From: Seriola aureovittata
Lineage: Eukaryota; Chordata; Actinopteri; Carangiformes; Carangidae
Reading direction: 5' to 3'
Assembly (NCBI RefSeq): GCF_021018895.1
Contig: NC_079386.1
Span: 4,383,835-4,447,834, forward strand
Length of the DNA: 64,000 nucleotides
Under the pieces are notes generated by a model. The model saw nothing but the letters and a program-made list of their open reading frames with translations, made no database searches and was not told the DNA's origin. This document shows positions 35,101 through 57,200 of the stretch, piece after piece; the stretch's first letter is position 1; every line of letters starts with the position of its first letter. The position numbers and the translations under genes were made by a program.

Positions 35101-35446
35101 ACTTCGTTTCTATGGCCTACTCTCAGAAAAGTGACGCCGAATGGCACAAAACCTCACCGTGCTTAATGAATATATACCTATCTGCCACCACCAATCAACT
35201 GTATAAGAATAGTTTTGGCTCGGTATGTTCTAAAGAGCAAAGTGTTTAATCTAGATCATCATATCAGACCCCCCCCCCCCCCCCCCAACTCTACCCCAGT
35301 TAACCTACCGCTCAACATCACATCTTCTGCTCTGTAAAGTGTGAATTTTAAGTCACAACCAAAGATTGTCAAAACTCACCAGCGCTCCCAAAACACATCC
35401 ACAGTGGAAATACCACGAGTAATGGGCTCCTGCCCGACACAGCCAT
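28929..35446 (-). CDS. fcer1g: Fc receptor gamma chain (FcR-gamma, ITAM adaptor)
   Basis: Five coding exons: 35380-35446, 31684-31775, 30862-30909, 29102-29125, 28929-28982 (285 nt, 94 aa; human 86 aa). FcR-gamma is the disulphide-linked homodimeric signalling chain that pairs with Fc receptors and other activating receptors in the membrane and recruits Syk. Seen: signal peptide (1-22), a five-residue ectodomain, then [20 protein letters not shown] (27-46) and ALYCRIK. Cys31 matches the dimer cysteine, and Asp35 is the acidic membrane residue that pairs with a receptor arginine. The ITAM is Y76-T-G-L, seven residues, Y87-E-T-I. The linker between membrane and ITAM ([16 protein letters not shown]) differs from mammals. 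Phases: exon 1 ends in phase 1, all others are phase 0. Confidence 0.95.
29126..30861. other. fcer1g intron 3
   Basis: Contains a MITE-like element (29628-29973) and an unexplained pair of overlapping antisense open frames at 30000-30292. No further exon needed or seen. Confidence 0.5.
29628..29973. repeat. Probable MITE with inverted ends
   Basis: Starts CGTAACACTTCACAATAAG and ends CTCATGGTAAAGTGCTACC, roughly inverted relative to each other. Internally GTTTTCATACACTGATGCA (near 29768) is matched by inverted TGCATCAATGTATGAAAAC (near 29830). AT-rich with no open frame. This type of ACTTTA-ended element is common in fish. Confidence 0.6.
31776..35379. other. fcer1g intron 1
   Basis: 3.6-kb AT-rich intron. 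A run of about 18 cytosines sits at 35269-35286. A locally less AT-rich patch at 32711-33092 has two short open frames with no recognisable domain. Nothing else identified. Confidence 0.5.
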
Positions 35447-35848
35447 TGTAACACAGACCGGGCTCCTTCAGCAAACAGAAAACACGACTAGTTGTGGGTG
35501 GTGTTTTTTTTTTTCTATGCGTTCTGGTGAAGACTCGCGTATTGCGTACCTCACAGCCAAGAGGGGAAGTTGTGGTCTGAGCACTAAGTCCATTTGTCTC
35601 AGATCTCATCAGACCACTCCCCCTTTTACACCAAACCAGAGGAAGGACATATCGTCGAGGCTTTTGGTCTCTGCCTCTCATGTTTATACTTGATTTTTTG
35701 TTCATGTTTTCAGACAACTCGAGGAAACGAAGCGTTTGAAAAAGCACAGTGTTTAAGATGGTATAAATCTATATATGATAGACAACAAAAAAAAAAAAAA
35801 AAAAATCAACTCACTACTTTACTCTTGGGTCATAAAATATTTATTAGG

Positions 35849-35854
35849 TTTATT
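35849..35854 (-). promoter_or_regulatory. Probable ndufs2 poly(A) signal
   Basis: Minus-strand AATAAA about 145 nt beyond the ndufs2 stop. A second overlapping-type hexamer lies at 35840-35845. Confidence 0.5.
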
Positions 35855-35999
35855 TGGACATTGTACATCACTGATTATAAGAAGAGTCATCTGACAAGTA
35901 TCTCACTACAGCGAATAGTGAACAGGAAGAGAACCTGACTAGCAGATGTGTGAAGGGGAGAACAAATTCTCTTCAGGGAAACCCATTAGCAGCATCACA

Positions 36000-44751
<8,752 letters not shown>

Positions 44752-44760
<9 letters not shown>

Positions 44761-44792
44761 CTTGGTTGACAGGCAGCCTCTGGCCAATGACG
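44752..44792 (-). promoter_or_regulatory. ndufs2 start-site motifs (YY1-like, CCAAT)
   Basis: AAGATGGCTGCC (44752-44763, minus) overlaps the start codon and resembles a YY1 site. About 22-32 nt upstream, GGCCAATGACG (44782-44792, plus orientation) combines a CCAAT box with a CRE-like TGACG. Motif matches only. Confidence 0.4.
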
Positions 44793-45341
44793 TAGATGCG
44801 TTTCTTCTTCTGTTGTTTTAGAATTGTGTAGGGCGCGTGTCCGCCACCTATCAGCCACCTATCGCCATGACGTGCCCCAATTTAGAATGTATGTGTTTAT
44901 GGGCAGTGTAGTTTTTCATAAAACCTGGTTCAAACGTGTGATGAATATGGGCTAATTGTCAGGCCTTGACTACTAGAGGTTAATAACATAGAAAACAACT
45001 ACCAGGAGAAAAAAAACATGTTATTTTTATTATGTATATCATTATTTTAATAAAAAAAACTAATCTCCACTTTTTAAAGGTTCCTGCACTCATATACCTG
45101 ACACATTTTTTAATGCTTTATTTGTAGCCCATGCTGTAAAATCTCCATGAACAAACAATCACAATGTATGATATTTTATGTATATTTAAATATAAAATTA
45201 TTCTTTGAATATACTCTATACTGCTGTATAAGAATATAACACAGGTTTAAAATTTAAATTCACCCAATACCAGCAGGTGTATGTTAAAATATCCATCTGT
45301 TTAAAGAAGAAAAAACTCTGCATTTTATAAAAAACAGTGCT

Positions 45342-45347
45342 TTTATT
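45342..45347 (-). promoter_or_regulatory. Candidate kirrel1 poly(A) signal
   Basis: Minus-strand AATAAA about 1.94 kb after the kirrel1 stop and about 580 bp before the ndufs2 start codon. Would imply a long 3' UTR. Confidence 0.35.
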
Positions 45348-45596
45348 TATGTAATACTGTGGAAAAATAATTACATACCATTTTTAAAAAATATTGAAGA
45401 TAATGAAATTAAAAAATGAGAGTTTAACGTTCGTTGTACATCTTTTGAACAGTTTTCTCTGCTACGAAGAACAGTACAATAAGATAAACATTGGATTTTT
45501 CTAAATTCAAAGACACAATAATACAGGATACAGTCCTACCAGAGGTATAAAAGTACTGTAAGGATTGTGAGAGAAATGATATGGACATATACTGAA

Positions 45597-45839
45597 ACAC
45601 ACACCCGCACACTTGGACACAGACATGCACACACACACACACACACTCACACATTCTGTATACACACTGACATGCATACAATGTCGCGCGCACACTCGAG
45701 TCGGGCGCTGCGTGTTTACAGTATCCTTCCCATACACACGCAGTCATTCACACATCTATACAAACACACTGTACAAATCGATGTGCGCGCCAACGCCCAC
45801 ACACTCCCTCTTGATCTCTCTCTCTCACACTCACACTCA

Positions 45840-45878
<39 letters not shown>

Positions 45879-45897
45879 ACACACACACATTCATACA
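45597..45897. repeat. CA-rich low-complexity region
   Basis: Several CA and CACACT islands separated by more complex sequence. The longest pure runs are near 45629-45648 and 45841-45890. Confidence 0.85.
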
Positions 45898-47289
45898 GTC
45901 ATACACTACTACATGTCAATATTGTGGACAAGCCTTCATTAAACCTCTCCATACATATTCTCCTCTGGCCGTTTTGGCAGACAGACAATGAGGAATGATT
46001 CAAAATGGAAATGTATGACATGTTCCCCTGTAAGGCCACTCAGTTCTCAACCCAACATCTGTGTTTTTCTCTCTGTCTGCACCAGGCTTGTAGTTAAGAG
46101 CTGAGAGAAAAAGGCTCCAGCCTACGAAAATGTCTGGGAATGACTCAAGCCTGGTTTGTAAAGCAACAGTTGCCAAAAGAAGGAGCTTCTACTGCATATA
46201 CATGGTCTAAGGTGAAGAACAACATGAACACTTGGCACTAGGTTTCTCTCATACACTGATATACCCTTCTGATGTGAAGTCAGTCCTGATTTCAGGCTCT
46301 GCTGTTGGCACAAGTCCTCACTCCCGTCCCGTCTCAGTGGATTTCACTCAGGAAAACTCCTGAGTCATGTGCGCTCACGTTCAAACTTTTGGTCCATACA
46401 TACACATTAAATGTTTTACATTGACAAAAATAATTCTGTAATGTTAAAAAATAGAATACAAAGCTCTAGTCTGGTGTGCAAATAAAAAGAAGACATTACA
46501 TAGATATAGATAAGGGACGTCCAAGCACGAATACTGTAGATGCAGTGCAAAATGATGACAACCCTCCCGACCACCATCCCCGGCCCCCAACACACTCCCC
46601 CACGCTGCCTAACAGGCATGATGGCATGTACCACTGTACAGAAGGGCATTCTGGGATACTATATATATATGTGCTCTATGATCATTGAATAAGACAACCA
46701 GTAAAAAAAAAAAAAAAATTTAAAAATGGCGGCCAGAAATGACTTCCACTGGTTGAGGTTTTTTCCCGATCAGCGTGTACCATATTTGACAGTCAGTCAG
46801 TTTGCCTTAAGACGTTCAACCCTCATCATTTACAAAGTCAGTTCATAGCAAAGGCTATGGGCTCCAAAGATCTGTGATCTCTCCTCCTCTCTCTGGTTCT
46901 TGTTCTTCTTTCCCAGTCTTGATTGTGACTTGCGCCGTCCGCTCTTTCAGAGCTCAGATATACAAACACGTCGGGAGTGAGGGAATTCAAAATTGTGTGG
47001 AATTTCCCTTCCCTGTCTCGCTAAAACTTCTTTTTCTCCACCCGTCTCTTTCTGTCTCTCTGTGTTTCTCATACCCTCCCTGTCTCATGGGCATGGTCTT
47101 CTGACTCTGTGCATGGGTGTGTGCGATGTTTTTTCTTTTCGTGTTCTGCAGTCGTGTTTGTGTTCAGTAGGGTGTGTTAATGTGTGCGTGTAAATCTGTG
47201 ATTGTGTGTGTTTTTTAGATGTGACGCTATTTATAAGATGCTTCCTCATGCTCAGCTAAGACTGTGAGGTGGTTCTGCGTCTCCGTCTC

Positions 47290-47952
47290 TCACACGTGAG
47301 TCTGCATCCTCTGTGTGTGTCGGCTGTGGGAGTAGTCAGAGTGTTGCGAGGTGTAGGAGAAGCGAGTGGAGCTGCCGTACTTCCCGAGTCCAGTCTCTGA
47401 TCCCGAGGGAGCTGGGCCCCCGGGACCGACCCCAACCCCGGGGCCCCCCACCCCAGATCCTACACTGTACATCTCGTAGGATGGGCCAGCCTCCAGCGGC
47501 GCCAGGCTGGATGGGGCGAAACCCATGCGGTAGGTCTGGTAATGCGAGGGGTATCCGTAGTTGTCGTAGGCCAGCTGAGAAGTTGAGTCCAGGAGGCTGC
47601 AGTCCCCTGGGAAGTCGCTGGCTGCGGGGGCGGGGTTGGCAGGGGGCTGCTGGCTCTGGCCCCCACGGGTGAAGGTGTTGAACTGGGCGTAGCTGATGTG
47701 GGACAGTCTGGATGGGGGTCGGGGGTCGTAGCAGGCCTGGGGGCGGCCAGGAGAGGTAAGGGGACCGGGGGGACCGGGGGCTCCTCCGCTGGCCGTGGCT
47801 CCCGAGCCGGCGGCACTGCTGCTAATAGATGCAGCTCCCCCTGGTGTTCCTGTAGGGGAGCGGTAGTCGGAGTAGTGCATGGTGGAGCGGGAAGCAGGGC
47901 GGCCTTCATCGTGGGTTGAAGCTCGCACGTTGTAGTAGCCATTAGTGGGGTC
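47290..47952 (-). CDS. kirrel1: kirrel1 last exon: cytoplasmic tail
   Basis: 663 nt, starting [11 protein letters not shown] and ending [20 protein letters not shown] then MQTHV. The [11 protein letters not shown] and [10 protein letters not shown] motifs match KIRREL1. Two insertions rich in Gly, Pro, Ala and Ser (about 47390-47470 and 47750-47830) make the exon longer than in human and strikingly GC-rich compared with the surrounding AT-rich sequence. Confidence 0.95.
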   Translation of the reverse strand, partial: DPTNGYYNVRASTHDEGRPASRSTMHYSDYRSPTGTPGGAASISSSAAGSGATASGGAPGPPGPLTSPGRPQACYDPRPPSRLSHISYAQFNTFTRGGQSQQPPANPAPAASDFPGDCSLLDSTSQLAYDNYGYPSHYQTYRMGFAPSSLAPLEAGPSYEMYSVGSGVGGPGVGVGPGGPAPSGSETGLGKYGSSTRFSYTSQHSDYSHSRHTQRMQTHV

Positions 47953-50900
47953 CTGAGGAGAGAGACAGAATGGGCATTAAAGGTCCCATATTGTATAAAG
48001 GTAGATGTCCATGTGTTGTTTGATTATAAAGCAGTTTTAGGATCTATATTAATACTGTGAAAGTATCAAAGCCTCAGTCCATAGAGAAATGCACACAGCC
48101 TGTATTCAGAAACTGAGCCTTAAAACCAGCCTTCAGGACTTCTGGGACTTTGTGATGTCACAACAAAAAAGTCACCGCTCTCAGCCACGCCGTAAGCCGT
48201 GGACCCACCATCCAACCTCGCAAGATTTGGTTTCTCTGAGTGTTTACCTCAGAAAACAGTCAGCCAATGCGAAGAGAGGCTCAGGGCCTCCTCTCTTCTG
48301 ATTGGCTCACCAACCCGTTGTTACCTGAGCTCCAGAAAGAATGTCCAGAAAAAACTCTAATGGGGTTTTTAAAAAATTTTTTATATGCCAGTGTACAGAT
48401 TGTTAAGGTCAAAAGTATTGTATAGTAATAATATTATACTACACTATAGCACAATACTATACAATATAGTACTATACTATACCACTATAGTGATATTATA
48501 ATATGATTATGGTCAACTCTGATCCCCTTGCCCTTGTAGAAGGTCAGAGGTAAGGGTGAACTGCACGTCTGGAGCTGGTCAGCATCCAGGTCCTGATTCA
48601 TCAAGACTGTGCTGTGAGGGCAGATGGCTCCTTTTTTTTTGTGACTCAGCTGCTTGAGACCAGAGTCTCAGTCCTTTTCAGAAATATCCGCAAGTAAAGT
48701 TGTGAATAAAACAGGCTCTGCAAAAACTGCTCAAGCAAATTACAATTACAGTTACAAACTATAGGAGTAATCCACCACGACCGGGATCACAGAGCAACCC
48801 CCGAAATGATGTCAGGCGTTGGTGAGAAGTAGCAGGGTGCAATCTTTATCTCTAGTGACCTTTAATAAATATTCCTAGAGAACAATAAAGAGATTTGAAT
48901 TAAAATTACCAAAGCATGACGTTGAAAAAACGTCTGCTGTCTCTATAAAGATTTATAGCACATATATAGTTTATACAAATTTTCATAGTGTACTGATTTT
49001 GCAGCTAGTACACAAGAAATCAATGTACCATTTGGCACTAACAGGAAAATAATACAAGATTTGTGCATGTGCACATCAATCAAATGGCAAATTACGAAAC
49101 ACACTGTCTAATAAACCTTACAAAGGGAAAAGTAAGTTATTTTTTGTTGTTTGACGTGTGCGAGGAGATATCGCACCAACATCTACATCTGTTTTAGTTT
49201 GTTCTGGCTGTGAGCAGCTCCTTCATTTCCTTTTCAAAAACAGGCTCCAACAGCAACACTCTCAAAAATCATTTCTTGGCATGTACGCAGAGCTGTAAGT
49301 ATAACTTGAGTTATACTTGTCACGTTTTCCAGTGTGAGCAAACTATATACTCAAAACCTGCTTTAAAATATTATATTATGTTGCATGGAAATGGATCACA
49401 GATTTCATTTCCATAACCAGGTTAACAAGAAAAATCGGATATTTAAATGCCCATGATTTACTCCAGGCCTCTTTAGCGGAGTGGATCCCTGCCAACATGC
49501 AGGGTCGACCTCAGGTTGTCTGGGTGAAAGAAGGATACGCTCCCTGCTCATTACCCCTGTTGCTTTACTGCTATTTCTGACATGATTCTCCCATCTGATC
49601 ATCTCTCACGTACGCAGACTTCTCCCCCCCCCCACCCGACTTTGTTTCGTTTCTTTGGTGCTTCAGGCAGCGAGAAGAAGAGAAGAAGGAAAAAAAAAGA
49701 AAAGAAAAAGCAGTCTGGCTGAGGCTGTTGTCGGGGTGATCTAACCACCTCCTGGGGTGGATTCATGTCTGTATTTCTTCAAAGTGATCCAAGGCAGCAC
49801 TCCAGCTAGAGGGGTGGCGTGTTTGCCCTCACAAAATATTCATGGGGGGGAGTTTCAGCAGAACATTTTGGCAGCTTCACGCGTGAAAATACATTCATCA
49901 CCTTAGCCCAACCCCACGGTGTCAAAATGTATAAATGATTCATGCCGGCTGAATGGGCATAATACGCCTGAACTTCCTTTGTTCTTTTTCAATTTGAGTT
50001 TTTTTGTTTTTTTTCCCCCGTGCTGTCTTTAAATATCTTGGAGATGAGCGAGCCAAATTTCTAAGTAATCAGAGAAGCTAGTTCCTCACAGTTGAGAGTG
50101 AAGGGCAGAGAAGACAGAAGGACATCCAGCAATTAAAAAACAAAAAAAAAAGTCTGACTGCACTGCAAAAACATTCCTGTCTTAAATATCCTACTCTGTT
50201 ATTCTCACAAAGAATTCCTACAAACACACTACCAGCACATGAAAGTCTGCTTTTGTTGATTAGTCCAAATGACGACCTGGCTGAAAATCAGAAAAATCCT
50301 TCTAGTGAGGGTTTCTTCTCTGCTTCACAGCCAACAACATGTTGCCCAGAAAAAGAAAAAAAAACAAGGCAGATGATGCCAATAAATAAACACATCAACC
50401 CGAACTGGATATATATGGTAGAAAGAGGGAAACTAAAGGACAGACAGAGGTCTAACACAGCTGTGCTGAGAGGGAGGTTTGTGTTGATACGGAGGAATAG
50501 TCATGATAAGTCATGCTTGTTGGCTCACAGCAGTCAGGGCTCACTGTATATACACCGTACAGCAGAGGTCACTAACAGACGTACAGTATAACCTGTATAT
50601 TATTGAGAATTATCACATTTTGACGGAGCGTTTTCTATTTTAACTGGAGCAGCTCTTCTAGCCTTTACAGCGCAGGTAACACTTGGCGCTACTCAGCCAA
50701 TCACTGCGAAAGGAGTCAGTCACTGAGGTATACACACACACACACACACACACACAGTGAGGGATGAAGTAAGTGTGGAAAGTGATATAGAAGAGGGAAA
50801 GAAAAAGAAGAGGACATGCTGAGATTGTTCCGGACCTTTGCTTGAGAAAATGTTGTCAAAGTGAACTTTTTGATTTTTAATTGAATAATCCTCCTGTACA

Positions 50901-52365
50901 GTAAAATAGTTACTAGATCAGCGGATCCCAACCTGTGGGCTGCGGCCCACCAGAGGGGCACAAAGTTATTGCAAGTGGGCTGACAAATCATTTGCAAAAC
51001 AGTTCAATTTTGGTCAAAAATTGAATTATAAGAAAAAAAATATACACATAAATAAAATTAAATGATTTTTTAAAAACATTAAGAATGCATGTTTCTCCTG
51101 CTTTCAGTTCAGTCTTGAATGTTCCATGGTTCTCATTAGAATAAACAGCGCTCTGAGAAGGCATCGTTCGGCCTCTGTACTGTTCTGGGGTCGGATGTCA
51201 GCTGCCAACGTTTTAGAGATTTTCAAAATCCTGCCCGTGCCGATCAAATGAAGGGGCAATAGCAACTGAATAACATTTACGCTAGTTTTTATCATCATCA
51301 GGATTTTAACAACTCAGCTTTAAAACACTGCAATAAAAGACTTAAGAGGTTTTTCATGAGGTTAATAAGCCACTGGAGCGAAACAACAATAACCTCTGAG
51401 GAGAAGATGTGAAAGAAAAAGAGCGAGTTATCAATAACGACACCCCTACTGTTTATATTCATTATTTAGAAATTAGATAATTGGTAGAAACTTTGCTCCT
51501 GACACCAGTTTGTTCACCAATTTTACTTGGAGTCACTTGCCAGTTTGATTCTGTCCTTGATGTCTGTCAGCTGTCTGACGACTGTAGCCCAAACCAGATT
51601 GCAGCTGTTTATTCAAATCCCTCTCCTGTGTTTACTCCTGACTCTTCTGTATGCACATGTGCCCCCTCTAGAGGGTTTTGTAATGGATTTCTTGAATCAG
51701 CCTTCAGAAAATGTTTAGTTTAAGATTTAAAAATGGTGGTGAAACCGCCACGAACTTTCACTTATGGAAACACTTGTTTATACTTCCACTGGTGGGTGAT
51801 TGATCACCTCCGTTACGGCGGTGATGACACGAGATGCTGCAATCAATCAATGGACTCATTTGGAGATCAAATATTTATAACCGAGGGTTCGTTCCAGTAG
51901 AGAAATGTCAGTATGCAGATCCTCTGAGTTAGTTTCTTTCAGCCTGTAAGGTACTCTGAGTGTCATCCTAGGTGACAACAACACTGTACATCACTGGATG
52001 AAGGTCATCACTCAAGAGTCACCATGTCAGTAATGATTAGGATATTTGCAGCCCTTTGAGGTATAATTAGATTGAAACCTTGCTCCAAAATGAAGTCAAC
52101 GAGACCACTCTCATGTCAGCGTTGTCTTTATCCTGGCTCTATATCATTTGTATGTGTTTTTGTGAGTCTTTTAGTAAGAAAAAAATCAGTTTGTTTAGAC
52201 ATGGGATTGATAGAAGTGAGTGTTTCTGTGCTCTCACCTTTAGGTCGTACTCCTGGCGGGTGTCCAGGGTGTCGCTGCGGAGGTCAGACTTGAGCTCTAT
52301 GTCATCCTTAAAGGGCTGATTGGAGGGAGAGAAGGACACAGAGGGGAGAAACTAAACCGTCAAAC

Positions 52366-52396
<31 letters not shown>

Positions 52397-53108
52397 ACCA
52401 AAAAAAAAAAAAAAAAGGAGGAGAGAAGGTGCCATAACAAAAGAGAGGAGGGAAGGAGGTAACAGAGTGTGACAGGAAAAGAGAGAACGGGATTAAAAGT
52501 GTTAAAAAGGGGAAAGCATTGAGTGTGTTTTAGTCAAACGGTGTAGCGCAGGGAGAGGTTACTGAGTTAATCTGAGGTTTTTTTTCTACAGCTACAGGCT
52601 GTGTAAACAGTATCCCTGCTCACCGAGTACATGGCTTTGACCATGCGCGAAGCCGTGGACACGCTGCCGGAGTCCTCCTCTAAGCTGTGGGTCTCCTTGT
52701 TTATGGTCTCCACCTTGATGTCGGGCTTACCCAGCGTGACCCCGCGCCGACCTGGAAGCAAAACACACACACGGCAAGGTTGAATACAGCTGGACACACG
52801 CGATCTCGGGGGGCCGGCGTGTGTTTTCACGAGCCGGGGGAGCGAGTTCAGAGGGGAACCTAGATCCAGACGGTGCAGGGGAAGTAGTTTCCTTCGGTTT
52901 TGCTCGCGATGTGTAGCGATGAGCGTTTAAAAAACCACAAGCGTGAAAACTTCTGCTGTACTTATGAGTAAAGCGCACGGAGAGTATGACTCACTGCCTT
53001 TGCGCTGCCGGTAGAAGATGAGAACGAGGACGAGCAGGAAGATGAACAAGAGGATGGTGGAGCCCACTGTACCGCCAGCGATTATTCCCACCGGGACCTC
53101 CTCTGAAA

Positions 53109-53151
<43 letters not shown>

Positions 53152-54157
53152 TAGTGAGTTGGGGGATTGCACAATCAAGATTTTAATGTGAGAAATACCA
53201 CAAATAAAAAAAAGGTACCTCAACCTCAGTTACTGAGACAATGTAAATTTGTGCTATTTGTCCAGATTAAATTCTGGTGTTGGGCACAAATGGATTTCAG
53301 ATTCAGACTACATGAGATAAATTGCTTCTTGTCTTTTTGGTGTCTCAAAGTACAAAGCATCACGCAAATTCACTGACAAATAAATGAGAGTGAGACATTG
53401 GACGTCACCTGCTACTGAGTCAAATCACCTGAGATTGAAGCTATTCTTTTCCCACTTCGGCATCTCACATTTCACAGAGGATGTAACTTTATATTGAGGT
53501 GTCAATATCAGGATATACGAATAGTCTCACAGACCAAAGCAACAGATCATAAACTCAAAATGCATGTGCAGTGATTCAGTCCAGAGGTCTGAGGATCGCT
53601 TTTACAAGACGACGGTCTGAGGACCACAACGTTACTATTAAAGTGAATATACGATATCAACCGCCTGCAGAACCGTTTATTTCTTTTGATATCGCAAATA
53701 AGTTTTCTCAATCTCGATGATGAAACAGGCGGGTCTGTTTTTGGTTAATCGAGTGAACTGAGTACCTGATTGATCAAAATACTTCATTGCGTTAATGCAA
53801 GAATCCAATATTGCCATAGGGGGGGTCCTACTCAGTGTACAATCAGGGTATATATTGTCAGAGCGTGCTGCTGCTTGTCTCATCCCAAATTCACAAGGCA
53901 GATCCAGTGTGGGATTCACAACGCACCTGTCTCCTCCAGCGTGATGATCATGGTGCCAGGGCCGAACGAGTTCCAGGCCGTGCAGTTGTAGGTGGACAGG
54001 AAGTCGGACTCCATCACGTTGTTGATGGTGAGGGTAGAGAGGACGCCGCCGCCCTCAGCTGACGATTTGCTCTGCTCCACCGTGTACCTCTCCAGAAGCG
54101 TCCCCTTCTCCTTCTCCCACACGTTCTCCTTCCACGCCCACACCTGCAACACACACA

Positions 54158-54212
<55 letters not shown>

Positions 54213-57200
54213 TTAGTTAAGACATACTTGGAATACATTTATTATACTCATGGAGGTTGTGTGACTAAATTCCATTTATCATTAGTAATTTAAATAATTA
54301 ATAACAATAAATAATTCAAATTTTCTGAATCCCTTCTGACCCACATGCTTTCAGAATTTCCCTCCACTCACTTCAGTCTACCAGTAAAAACCAACCCACT
54401 TCAAACAGAGCTATAATACATACATATAAAAATACTGTAGACAGTAAATTACCAAATCACACATTAATGTGCTTTATTTAACATGTCATAAACGCAATAT
54501 GAGAGAGATTTTGCACATCATGTGACACTGTATGTTGAGTCATGATCCTGACTGACTCAGGCACACATACACTAGGCCATTAATGAACACTTAAACATAA
54601 GTGACATGGGGAGAAGATCTTAACTTGAGTCTTGAGGATGAATTTGTTTTAGCAAACAAAGAGTAGACGCAGGAATTACATTTCATTTTAGAATAGATTG
54701 TATCTGAGACTACAAATGAATTCTTTAGCCTGTCCCAGATGTAATGTGGATGTGGGAAATTTTATGCTGCACCCATTTTATTTCATGTAGATAAAATGTC
54801 TGAAATATTTGGCAACAATAACTCAAGCAAACATCGGGGAGACCTCCAAACTTAAAGTATATTTATAAACATAAAAATATTAAAATGCTTTAAAGGAACA
54901 GTTTTGGGAGATTTGCTTATTCGCCGTCTTGTTAAGAGTCAAATAAGAAGATTGATGCTAATCTCACATGTGTACGCTAAAGGTGAAGCTACAGAGAAGC
55001 TACCCAGAATGTCAAATAATTCCTTTCTGTGTGGTTTAATGGGTTGTTATCTTGTGTCCCATATAAAATATATTGTGTATAACTTTCAGAAATCTTCAAA
55101 ATAAAGGATAAAAAAAACATAACTGGATATTTAAATCAAAAAACTATTTGATTACAGGTTTAAAGTATTTCCTCATGTCAGAGTGACTGGTTGATATGAT
55201 ATTAAGTGAAAAGCCATATATAACTTTCCAACTCTGACACAAAATTTACACACTTGCATGTTAGACACACACATTGCATGACTTCCTAGGACCAGCAACA
55301 GTTTGGATGTTTCTGCAGACAGAAGCGGGGAGGGAGCGGGGGGGGGTGACTGTGAATCTTGCACATTCTCCAACTTTAAAGCCACTAAAAGCAGCTCTAT
55401 TATTCAGCATTGAAGTACTGTACTAAAGCAAGTTAATTATGTATAAACCCACATGTTCCCATAATCTGCCCACTTATTCCAGAGAAGGAGAATCTCCTGG
55501 CTGAGGCGTTTACTGGGACAACTGTTCCTCTCCCGTCCTTTATATTTTATAAATCTTTTTCTGTCCCCACCTCTGCCACTTGCATTAGGAGCGCGCACTG
55601 CGAGTCAGGACGGATCAGTCACAGAGGCCCTGGGAGCCGAGGAACTACTACTACTGCGTCTGTGTGATACAGCCGAGCGGAGAAAGCATCCGAGCTGATT
55701 TCTGACGCAGGAGCTAAAAGCGGACCGGCTTAGTGTTAGTGTTGGTTTGTTTATGTGATGGGATGGAGGAACATTCTGGGAGAGTTTAAGGGTGAGTCAC
55801 CAACTCAGAACGAAAAAAGGGGACAGTGGCTAAAAGCATTTACCGTGCAGGAGTGGAGCCAGTTAGGAACAGTGAAGGTACAGTAACAGTAAAATACAAA
55901 TCGCTGTAAGACTGAAAATTACAACCTCATGCTCTTTGTGACCAAAGCTTTTCCTTGTTTGACTTTTTTTTTTTTAAGTGTGAATAAATGATGCAGAGCT
56001 TGAATTTTGAAATTTTAATAGCGTGTTTGGTGCCATCTTTTTTTCTTTTTTTTTTTACATTTTCTCATCTTTTCACTTACAATCTTATCTGGGGGAGGTG
56101 TACTGGCTATGTAGCACTTCACCTCTCCTCTCTCCCCTCTTACTGCATACTGGGCTGGATCACTGGAGATGATGGGAGGACCTGCATTGGTCAAAACGAC
56201 AGGACACGTGAGAGTATGTCACAGTAAAATACAGCAAACTGTAAAAAACCTTACCAGGCCTATTCAAGAGGAAATTGTATGACTTTAAAAAATAAACGGC
56301 CTCCACTTTGAAGACACAACTTTTTTTCTTTTTTTTTTTTCAATTACTGACAAGCTGACCTTTTCGAAAGCATAAGATTTTCATCTACGAGCAGCGATAC
56401 ATTAAATTACGTGGCTGTTTTCTGACCGTTGACTGTGAGCGTGACCTCAGTCTCTCCTACTCCAATCCGTGGGACGATGGCCTTGCATACATACTGGCCG
56501 GCGTCCGCCTGGCTCACCGACTTCAGATACAGCTGGTTGCTGTTACTCAGAACCTGTGGGGGAGTGAAAAAAAAAATGACACAAATATAAACAAGGCAAA
56601 TCTGCTAAACAACAGGAGGGGATAAACAAAACAAAAGCCCACATGCACATAAGTAGAGGAGAGGCTAATGCTCTATTCTACCTCCGCCTGTATACCTTAT
56701 TATTTCATGTTGCGTATGTGGATGTCTGGCCTAATTTCAGTATATGTGTTATATGTACTACTCTGACCCCAACTGGCTAACAATGCAAACCTGCACATCT
56801 GCTTTTAACCAGTCACAAAGGTTCTGCAGTTGCCTAGCAACCATCATCCATCAGAAAATTAGCTGTGTGAAAATTATGGCTAAATATGTCACCATCTAGC
56901 AAGAGAGAGAGAAATAGGTGAACAAGACAGATTATAGAGATGTGTGTGAGTGAAGGCCAAATCAGACCATAGTGTAAATGTCTTGTCTGTAGTCCTGGTA
57001 TCTAAAACAAAATGCTACATTAGCTTAACATCAGTCAGTACAGGTAGACTTTAGACTGTATCCTTCCTCCATGCACCTGGAAATAGCTGAACCTGTGCCA
57101 GAAACCTCTACTAAGCTACTCAAGTTAACCTGAACAGACTGTTTATTAGCCAACGAGCTAGTGTGTCATTAGCAAGCAATGCTAACGTGTACATACACCT

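Larger units (their letters stand above)
44793..47289. other. kirrel1 3' UTR and ndufs2 upstream region
   Basis: The right two thirds is probably the kirrel1 3' UTR, running to a candidate poly(A) signal at 45342-45347. It includes CA-rich patches at 45597-45897. The left part is the ndufs2 promoter side. No coding exon seen. Confidence 0.5.
48373..52237. other. kirrel1 intron before the last exon
   Basis: 3.9 kb. Contains a CA microsatellite (50732-50756) and a hAT-like end fragment (50915-51010). No exon identified. Confidence 0.5.

Noticed and set aside
47313..47942. Long open frames overlapping the kirrel1 last exon in other frames and strand
   Set aside because: Created by the GC-rich codons of the real exon. 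No domain, and the kirrel1 frame matches the known protein to the end.
52567..52978. Additional frames around kirrel1 exon 52624-52751
   Set aside because: Frames run through the donor and acceptor sites. Only the phase-consistent exon matches KIRREL1.
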